NCBI GenBank assembly: GCA_964057225.1
Contig: OZ059900.1
Location: 2,180,501 to 2,244,500 of the forward strand
Length of the DNA stretch: 64,000 nt
Direction of reading: 5' to 3'
Source of the DNA: Auanema rhodensis
Lineage: Eukaryota > Nematoda > Chromadorea > Rhabditida > Rhabditidae
A program made the position numbers and the translations under genes. How positions within the stretch are numbered: position 1 is the first letter of the stretch; each line of letters opens with the position of its first letter. A model generated the notes under the pieces. That model did not search any database and was not told where the DNA came from. It saw only the letters and a list, made by a program, of their open reading frames with translations. Shown in pieces: positions 51,090-61,861 of this stretch.

Positions 51090-54000
51090 GATTCGAGAAT
51101 CAAACACACAATACACGAAATAAGTTTATTTTGACGAGTTTGCACTGGTATTTATTCATTTTGATCAAAAAAGGTCGAAAATAGAAAGAATTTTTGAATT
51201 TTCCGAGTTTTGAGTCCAATTGGGCTAAATCGCTCATATATATGATCAAAAGCATAGTTTTACTGTCTATGATAACAAAAGTCTTCAAATATACACTAAT
51301 AATGTGTAAATCACTGAATTTCACTCAAATAGCATTACTACACTAAGTATGGTCGTTTTTATGCCTTTAACACCATATACTCACCGATTTTTGGTACAAA
51401 ATCTGTAATACTTGTAAATTTTGATCATATTCGTTAAGATTTGAGAATCGAACATACAATACACAAAATCAGTCTATTTTTATGAGCTTGCACTGATATA
51501 TATTCATTTTGATCAAAAAAGGTCGAAAATAGAAAGAATTTTTGAAATTTCCGAGTTTTGAGTCTAATTTGGCTAAATCGCTCATATATATGATCAGAAG
51601 CATAGTTTTAATGTCTATGACAACAAAAATCATCAATTAAACGCTAGTGATGTTTAAATACTGATTTTCGCTCAAATAGCATTACTACACTAAGTATGGT
51701 CGTTTTTATGCCTTTAACACCATATACTCACCGATTTTTGGTACAAAATCTGTAATACTCGTAAAATTTGATCATATTTGTTAAGATTTGAGAATCAAAC
51801 ACACAATACACAAAATCAGTCTATTTTTATGAGTTTACACTGATATATATTCATTTTCATCAAAAAAGGTCGAAAATAGAAAGAATTTTTGAATTTTCCG
51901 AGTTTTGAGTCGAATTGGGCTAAATCGCTCATATATATGATCAAAAGCATAGTTTTACTGTCTATGATAACAAAAGTCTTCAAATATACACTAATAATGA
52001 TTAAATCACTGAATTTCACTCAAATAGCATTACTACACTAAGTATGGTCGTTTTTATGCCTTTAACACCATATACTCACCGATTTTTGGTACAAAATCTG
52101 TAATACTTGTAAATTTTGATCATATTTGTTAAGATTCGAGAATCAAACACATAATACACAAAATAAGTCTATTTTTACAAGTTTGCACTGATATTTATTC
52201 ATTTTGATCAAAAAAGGTCGAAAATAGAAAGAATTTTTGAAATTTCCGAGTTTTGAGTCCAATTTGGCTAAATCGCTCATATATATGATCAAAAGCATAG
52301 TGTTATTGTCTATAACAACAAAAGTCATCAATTAAACGCTAGTGATGTTTAAATACTGAATTTCGCTCAAATAGCATTACTACACTAAGTATGGTCGTTT
52401 TTATGCCTTTAACACCATATACTCACCGATTTTTGGTACAAAATCTGTAATACTCGTAAATTTTGATCATATTCGTTAAGATTTGAGAATCAAACATACA
52501 ATACACAAAATCAGTCTATTTTTATGAGCTTGCACTGATATATATTCATTTTGATCAAAAAAGGTCGAAAATAGAAAGAATTTTTGAAATTTCCGAGTTT
52601 TGAGTCTAATTTGGCTAAATCGCTCATATATATGATCAAAAGAATAGTTTTATTGTCTATGACAACAAAAGTCATCAATTAAATGCTAGTGATGTTTAAA
52701 TACTGAATTTTGCTCAAATAGCATTACTACACTAAGTATGGTCGTTTTTATGCCTTTAACACCATATACTCACCGATTTTTGGTACAAAATCTGTAATAC
52801 TCGTAAATTTTGATCATATCTGGTGAGATTCGAGAATCAAACACACAATACACAAAATAAGTTTATTTTGACGAGTTTGCACTGGTATTTATTCATTTTG
52901 ATCAAAAAAGGTCGAAAATAGAAAGAATTTTTGAATTTTCCGAGTTTTGAGTCCAATTGGGCTAAATCGCTCATATATATGATCAAAAGCATAGTTTTAC
53001 TGTCTATGATAACAAAAGTCTTCAAATATACACTAATAATGATCAAATCACTGAATTTCACTCAAATAGCATTACTACACTAAGTATGGTCGTTTTTATG
53101 CCTTTAACACCATATACTCACCGATTTTTGGTACAAAATCTGTGATACTCGTAAATTTCGATCATATTCGTTAAGATTTGAGAATCAAACATACAATACA
53201 CAAAATCAGTCTATTTTTATGAGCTTGCACTGATATATATTCATTTTGATCAAAAAAGGTCGAAAATAGAATGAATTTTTGAAATTTCCGAGTTTTGAGT
53301 CTAATTTGGCTAAATCGCTCATATATATGATCAAAAGCATAGTTTTACTGTCTATGATAACAAAAGTCTTCAAATATACACTATGAATGATTAAATCACT
53401 GATTTTCAGTCAAATAGCATTACTACACTAAGTATGGTCGTTTTTATGCATTTAACACCATATACTCACCGATTTTTGGTACAAAATCTGTAATACTTGT
53501 AAATTTTGATCATATTTGTTAAGATTCGAGAATCAAACACATAATACACGAAATAAGTCTATTTTTACAAGTTTGCACTGATATTTATTCATTTTGATCA
53601 AAAAAGGTCGAAAATAGAAAAAATTTTTGAAATTTCCGAGTTTTGAGTCCAATTTGGCTAAATCGCTCATATATAAGATCAAAAGCATAGTTTTATTGTC
53701 TATAACAACAAAAGTCATCAATTAAACGCTAGTGATATTTAAATACTGATTTTTGCTCAAGTAGCATTACTACACTAAGTATGGTCGTTTTTATGCCTTT
53801 AACACCATATACTCACCGATTTTTGGTACAAAATCTGTAATACTTGTAAATTTTGATCATATTTGTTAAGATTCGAGAATCAAACACATAATACACAAAA
53901 TAAGTCTATTTTTACAAGTTTGCACTGATATTTATTCATTTTGATCAAAAAAGGTCGAAAATAGAAAGAATTTTTGAAATTTCCGAGTTTTGAGTCCAAT

Positions 54001-55953
54001 TTGGCTAAATCGCTCATATATATGATCAAAAGCATAGTTTTATTGTCTATAACAACAAAAGTCATCAATTAAACGCTAGTGATGTTTAAATACTGAATTT
54101 CGCTCAAATAGCATTACTACACTAAGTATGGTCGTTTTTATGCCTTTAACACCATATACTCACCGATTTTTGGTACAAAATCTGTAATACTCGTAAATTT
54201 TGATCATATTCGTTAAGATTTGAGAATCAAACATACAATACACAAAATCAGTCTATTTTTATGAGCTTGCACTGATATATATTCATTTTGATCAAAAAAG
54301 GTCGAAAATAGAAAGAATTTTTGAAATTTCCGAGTTTTGAGTCTAATTTGGCTAAATCGCTCATATATATGATCAAAAGCATAGTTTTATTGTCTATGAC
54401 AACAAAAGTCATCAATTAAATGCTAGTGATGTTTAAATACTGAATTTCGCTCAAATAGCATTACTACACTAAGTATGGTCGTTTTTATGCCTTTAACACC
54501 ATATACTCACCGATTTTTGGTACAAAATCTGTAATACTCGTAAATTTTGATCATATTCGGTGAGATTCGAGAATCAAACACACAATACACGAAATAAGTT
54601 TATTTTGACGAGTTTGCACTGGTATTTATTCATTTTGATCAAAAAAGGTCGAAAATAGAAAGAATTTTTGAATTTTCCGAGTTTTGAGTCCAATTGGGCT
54701 AAATCGCTCATATATATGATCAAAAGCATAGTTTTACTGTCTATGATAACAAAAGTCTTCAAATATACACTAATAATGTGTAAATCACTGAATTTCACTC
54801 AAATAGCTTTACTACACTAAGTATGGTCGTTTTTATGCCTTTAACACCATATACTCACCGATTTTTGGTACAAAATCTGTAATACTCGTAAATTTCGATC
54901 ATATTCGTTAAGATTCGAGAATCAAACACACAATACACGAAATAAGTTTATTTTTACGAGTTTGCACTGATATTTATTCATTTTGATCAAAAAAGGTCGA
55001 AAATAGAAAGAATTTTTGAATTTTCCGAGTTTTGAGTCCAATTGGGCTAAATCGCTCATATATATGATCAAAAGCATAGTTTCACTGTCTATGATAACAA
55101 AAGTCTTCAAATATACACTAGTAATGATGAAATCACTGAATTTCACTCGAATAGCATTACTACACTAAGTATGGTCGTTTTTATGCCTTTAACACCATAT
55201 ACTCACCGATTTTTGGTACAAAATCTGTAATACTTGTAAATTTTGATCATATTTGTTAAGATTCGAGAATCAAACACATAATACACGAAATAAGTCTATT
55301 TTTACAAGTTTGCACTGATATTTATTCATTTTGATCAAAAAAGGTCGAAAATAGAAAGAATTTTTGAAATTTCCGAGTTTTGAGTCCAATTTGGCTAAAT
55401 CGCTCATATATATGATCAAAAGCATAGTGTTATTGTCTATAACAACAAAAGTCATCAATTAAACGCTAGTGATGTTTAAATACTGAATTTCGCTCAAATA
55501 GCATTACTACACTAAGTATGGTCGTTTTTATGCCTTTAACACCATATACTCACCGATTTTTGGTACAAAATCTGTAATACTCGTAAATTTTGATCATATT
55601 CGTTAAGATTTGAGAATCAAACATACAATACACAAAATCAGTCTATTTTTATGAGCTTGCACTGATATATATTCATTTTGATCAAAAAAGGTCGAAAATA
55701 GAAAGAATTTTTGAAATTTCCGAGTTTTGAGTCTAATTTGGCTAAATCGCTCATATATATGATCAAAAGCATAGTTTTATTGTCTATGACAACAAAAGTC
55801 ATCAATTAAATGCTAGTGATGTTTAAATACTGAATTTCGCTCAAATAGCATTACTACACTAAGTATGGTCGTTTTTATGCCTTTAACACCATATACTCAC
55901 CGATTTTTGGTACAAAATCTGTAATACTCGTAAATTTTGATCATATCCGGTGA
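51090..55953 (+). repeat. Block A-D-E-F'-G-A*-x-y-F-G-A-B''-F'-G (14 monomers, 4,864 bp)
   Basis: Same order as 42,750-47,265 except that E and F' are separate complete monomers. From F' rightward it matches that block at an 8,688-bp offset, including private markers AAGAATAG, CACTATGAATG and TATGCATTTAAC. Differences noticed are TATCTGGTGAG (52,817 region) for TATCCGGTGAG, AAATTTCGATC near 53,154, and ACTCGAATAG near 55,145. Confidence 0.83.
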
Positions 55954-58900
55954 GATTCGAGAATCAAACACACAATACACGAAATAAGTTTATTTTGACG
56001 AGTTTGCACTGGTATTTATTCATTTTGATCAAAAAAGGTCGAAAATAGAAAGAATTTTTGAATTTTCCGAGTTTTGAGTCCAATTGGGCTAAATCGCTCA
56101 TATATATGATCAAAAGCATAGTTTTACTGTCTATGATAACAAAAGTCTTCAAATATACACTAATAATGTGTAAATCACTGAATTTCACTCAAATAGCTTT
56201 ACTACACTAAGTATGGTCGTTTTTATGCCTTTAACACCATATACTCACCGATTTTTGGTACAAAATCTGTAATACTCGTAAATTTCGATCATATTCGTTA
56301 AGATTCGAGAATCAAACACACAATACACGAAATAAGTTTATTTTTACGAGTTTGCACTGATATTTATTCATTTTGATCAAAAAAGGTCGAAAATAGAAAG
56401 AATTTTTGAATTTTCCGAGTTTTGAGTCCAATTGGGCTAAATCGCTCATATATATGATCAAAAGCATAGTTTCACTGTCTATGATAACAAAAGTCTTCAA
56501 ATATACACTAGTAATGATTAAATCACTGAATTTCACTCAAATAGCATTACTACACTAAGTATGGTCGTTTTTATGCCTTTAACACCATATACTCACCGAT
56601 TTTTGGTACAAAATCTGTAATACTTGTAAATTTTGATCATATTTGTTAAGATTCGAGAATCAAACACATAATACACGAAATAAGTCTATTTTTACAAGTT
56701 TGCACTGATATTTATTCATTTTGATCAAAAAAAGGTCGAAAATAGAAAAATTTTTTGAAATTTCCGAGTTTTGAGTCCAATTTGGCTAAATCGCTCATAT
56801 ATAAGATCAAAAGCATAGTTTTATTGTCTATAACAACAAAAGTCATCAATTAAACGCTAGTGATATTTAAATACTGATTTTCGCTCAAGTAGCATTACTA
56901 CACTAAGTATGGTCGTTTTTATGCCTTTAACACCATATACTCACCGATTTTTGGTACAAAATCTGTAATACTTGTAAATTTTGATCATATTCGTTAAGAT
57001 TTGAGAATCGAACATACAATACACAAAATCAGTCTATTTTTATGAGCTTGCACTGATATATATTCATTTTGATCAAAAAAGGTCGAAAATAGAAAGAATT
57101 TTTGAAATTTCCGAGTTTTGAGTCTAATTTGGCTAAATCGCTCATATATATGATCAGAAGCATAGTTTTAATGTCTATGACAACAAAAATCATCAATTAA
57201 ACGCTAGTGATGTTTAAATACTGATTTTCGCTCAAATAGCATTACTACACTAAGTATGGTCGTTTTTATGCCTTTAACACCATATACTCACCGATTTTTG
57301 GTACAAAATCTGTAATACTCGTAAAATTTGATCATATTTGTTAAGATTTGAGAATCAAACACACAATACACGAAATAAGTTTATTTTGACGAGTTTGCAC
57401 TGGTATTTATTCATTTTGATCAAAAAAGGTCGAAAATAGAAAGAATTTTTGAATTTTCCGAGTTTTGAGTCCAATTGGGCTAAATCGCTCATATATATGA
57501 TCAAAAGCATAGTTTTACTGTCTATGATAACAAAAGTCATCAATTAAACGCTAGTGATGTTTAAATACTGAATTTCGCTCAAATAGCATTACTACACTAA
57601 GTATGGTCGTTTTTATGCCTTTAACACCATATACTCACCGATTTTTGGTACAAAATCTGTAATACTCGTAAATTTTGATCATATTCGTTAAGATTTGAGA
57701 ATCAAACATACAATACACAAAATCAGTCTATTTTTATGAGCTTGCACTGATATATATTCATTTTGATCAAAAAAGGTCGAAAATAGAAAGAATTTTTGAA
57801 ATTTCCGAGTTTTGAGTCTAATTTGGCTAAATCGCTCATATATATGATCAAAAGCATAGTTTTATTGTCTATGACAACAAAAGTCATCAATTAAATGCTA
57901 GTGATGTTTAAATACTGAATTTCGCTCAAATAGCATTACTACACTAAGTATGGTCGTTTTTATGCCTTTAACACCATATACTCACCGATTTTTGGTACAA
58001 AATCTGTAATACTCGTAAATTTTGATCATATTCGGTGAGATTCGAGAATCAAACACACAATACACGAAATAAGTTTATTTTGACGAGTTTGCACTGGTAT
58101 TTATTCATTTTGATCAAAAAAGGTCGAAAATAGAAAGAATTTTTGAATTTTCCGAGTTTTGAGTCCAATTGGGCTAAATCGCTAATATATATGATCAAAA
58201 GCATAGTTTTACTGTCTATGATAACAAAAGTCTTCAAATATACACTAATAATGTGTAAATCACTGAATTTCACTCAAATAGCTTTACTACACTAAGTATG
58301 GTCGTTTTTATGCCTTTAACACCATATACTCACCGATTTTTGGTACAAAATCTGTAATACTCGTAAATTTCGATCATATTCGTTAAGATTCGAGAATCAA
58401 ACACACAATACACGAAATAAGTTTATTTTTACGAGTTTGCACTGATATTTATTCATTTTGATCAAAAAAGGTCGAAAATAGAAAGAATTTTTGAATTTTC
58501 CGAGTTTTGAGTCCAATTGGGCTAAATCGCTCATATATATGATCAAAAGCATAGTTTCACTGTCTATGATAACAAAGGTCTTCAAATATACACTAGTAAT
58601 GATTAAATCACTGAATTTCACTCAAATAGCATTACTACACTAAGTATGGTCGTTTTTATGCCTTTAACACCATATACTCACCGATTTTTGGTACAAAATC
58701 TGTAATACTTGTAAATTTTGATCATATTTGTTAAGATTCGAGAATCAAACACATAATACACGAAATAAGTCTATTTTTACAAGTTTGCACTGATATTTAT
58801 TCATTTTGATCAAAAAAAGGTCGAAAATAGAAAAATTTTTTGAAATTTCCGAGTTTTGAGTCCAATTTGGCTAAATCGCTCATATATAAGATCAAAAGCA

Positions 58901-60471
58901 TAGTTTTATTGTCTATAACAACAAAAGTCATCAATTAAACGCTAGTGATATTTAAATACTGATTTTCGCTCAAGTAGCATTACTACACTAAGTATGGTCG
59001 TTTTTATGCCTTTAACACCATATACTCACCGATTTTTGGTACAAAATCTGTAATACTTGTAAATTTTGATCATATTCGTTAAGATTTGAGAATCGAACAT
59101 ACAATACACAAAATCAGTCTATTTTTATGAGCTTGCACTGATATATATTCATTTTGATCAAAAAAGGTCGAAAATAGAAAGAATTTTTGAAATTTCCGAG
59201 TTTTGAGTCTAATTTGGCTAAATCGCTCATATATATGATCAGAAGCATAGTTTTAATGTCTATGACAACAAAAATCATCAATTAAACGCTAGTGATGTTT
59301 AAATACTGATTTTCGCTCAAATAGCATTACTACACTAAGTATGGTCGTTTTTATGCCTTTAACACCATATACTCACCGATTTTTGGTACAAAATCTGTAA
59401 TACTCGTAAAATTTGATCATATTTGTTAAGATTTGAGAATCAAACACACAATACACAAAATCAGTCTATTTTTATGAGTTTACACTGATATATATTCATT
59501 TTCATCAAAAAAGGTCGAAAATAGAAAGAATTTTTGAATTTTCCGAGTTTTGAGTCGAATTGGGCTAAATCGCTCATAGATATGATCAAAAGCATAGTTT
59601 TACTGTCTATGATAACAAAAGTCTTCAAATATACACTAATAATGATTAAATCACTGAATTTCACTCAAATAGCATTACTACACTAAGTATGGTCGTTTTT
59701 ATGCCTTTAACACCATATACTCACCGATTTTTGGTACAAAATCTGTAATACTTGTAAATTTTGATCATATTTGTTAAGATTCGAGAATCAAACACATAAT
59801 ACACAAAATAAGTCTATTTTTACAAGTTTGCACTGATATTTATTCATTTTGATCAAAAAAGGTCGAAAATAGAAAGAATTTTTGAAATTTCCGAGTTTTG
59901 AGTCCAATTTGGCTAAATCGCTCATATATATGATCAAAAGCATAGTTTTATTGTCTATAACAACAAAAGTCATCAATTAAACGCTAGTGATGTTTAAATA
60001 CTGAATTTCGCTCAAATAGCATTACTACACTAAGTATGGTCGTTTTTATGCCTTTAACACCATATACTCACCGATTTTTGGTACAAAATCTGTAATACTC
60101 GTAAATTTTGATCATATTCGTTAAGATTTGAGAATCAAACATACAATACACAAAATCAGTCTATTTTTATGAGCTTGCACTGATATATATTCATTTTGAT
60201 CAAAAAAGGTCGAAAATAGAAAGAATTTTTGAAATTTCCGAGTTTTGAGTCTAATTTGGCTAAATCGCTCATATATATGATCAAAAGCATAGTTTTATTG
60301 TCTATGACAACAAAAGTCATCAATTAAATGCTAGTGATGTTTAAATACTGAATTTCGCTCAAATAGCATTACTACACTAAGTATGGTCGTTTTTATGCCT
60401 TTAACACCATATACTCACCGATTTTTGGTACAAAATCTGTAATACTCGTAAATTTTGATCATATTCGGTGA
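55954..60471 (+). repeat. Block A-B-C-D-A/F-G-A'-B-C-D-E-F-G (13 monomers)
   Basis: It begins as the 14-mer repeat (through A') and then continues as the 7-mer (B, C, D, E, F, G), showing how the two longer patterns are joined at a B monomer (58,387). Private changes include AACAAAGGTC near 58,574 and TCATAGATATGATC near 59,575, which breaks the palindrome. Confidence 0.82.
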
Positions 60472-61861
60472 GATTCGAGAATCAAACACACAATACACGA
60501 AATAAGTTTATTTTGACGAGTTTGCACTGGTATTTATTCATTTTGATCAAAAAAGGTCGAAAATAGAAAGAATTTTTGAATTTTCCGAGTTTTGAGTCCA
60601 ATTGGGCTAAATCGCTCATATATATGATCAAAAGCATAGTTTTACTGTCTATGATAACAAAAGTCTTCAAATATACACTAATAATGTGTAAATCACTGAA
60701 TTTCACTCAAATAGCATTACTACACTAAGTATGGTCGTTTTTATGCCTTTAACACCATATACTCACCGATTTTTGGTACAAAATCTGTAATACTTGTAAA
60801 TTTTGATCATATTCGTTAAGATTTGAGAATCGAACATACAATACACAAAATCAGTCTATTTTTATGAGCTTGCACTGATATATATTCATTTTGATCAAAA
60901 AAGGTCGAAAATAGAAAGAATTTTTGAAATTTCCGAGTTTTGAGTCTAATTTGGCTAAATCGCTCATATATATGATCAGAAGCATAGTTTTAATGTCTAT
61001 GACAACAAAAATCATCAATTAAACGCTAGTGATGTTTAAATACTGATTTTCGCTCAAATAGCATTACTACACTAAGTATGGTCGTTTTTATGCCTTTAAC
61101 ACCATATACTCACCGATTTTTGGTACAAAATCTGTAATACTCGTAAAATTTGATCATATTTGTTAAGATTTGAGAATCAAACACACAATACACAAAATCA
61201 GTCTATTTTTATGAGTTTACACTGATATATATTCATTTTCATCAAAAAAGGTCGAAAATAGAAAGAATTTTTGAATTTTCCGAGTTTTGAGTCGAATTGG
61301 GCTAAATCGCTCATATATATGATCAAAAGCATAGTTTTACTGTCTATGATAACAAAAGTCTTCAAATATACACTAATAATGATTAAATCACTGAATTTCA
61401 CTCAAATAGCATTACTACACTAAGTATGGTCGTTTTTATGCCTTTAACACCATATACTCACCGATTTTTGGTACAAAATCTGTAATACTTGTAAATTTTG
61501 ATCATATTTGTTAAGATTCGAGAATCAAACACATAATACACAAAATAAGTCTATTTTTACAAGTTTGCACTGATATTTATTCATTTTGATCAAAAAAGGT
61601 CGAAAATAGAAAGAATTTTTGAAATTTCCGAGTTTTGAGTCTAATTTGGCTAAATCGCTCATATATATGATCAAAAGAATAGTTTTATTGTCTATGACAA
61701 CAAAAGTCATCAATTAAATGCTAGTGATGTTTAAATACTGAATTTTGCTCAAATAGCATTACTACACTAAGTATGGTCGTTTTTATGCCTTTAACACCAT
61801 ATACTCACCGATTTTTGGTACAAAATCTGTAATACTCGTAAATTTTGATCATATCCGGTGA
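60472..61861 (+). repeat. Block A-D-E-F/G hybrid, third copy of the A-D-E junction
   Basis: A with AATAGCATTAC runs into D (60,820), then E (61,167), as at 42,750 and 51,090. The last monomer (61,515-61,861) has an F head (CACATAATACACAAAATAAG) and, from GAGTCTAATTTGGC, a G body with the private AAGAATAG. It ends at CCGG 61,855-61,858. Confidence 0.82.
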
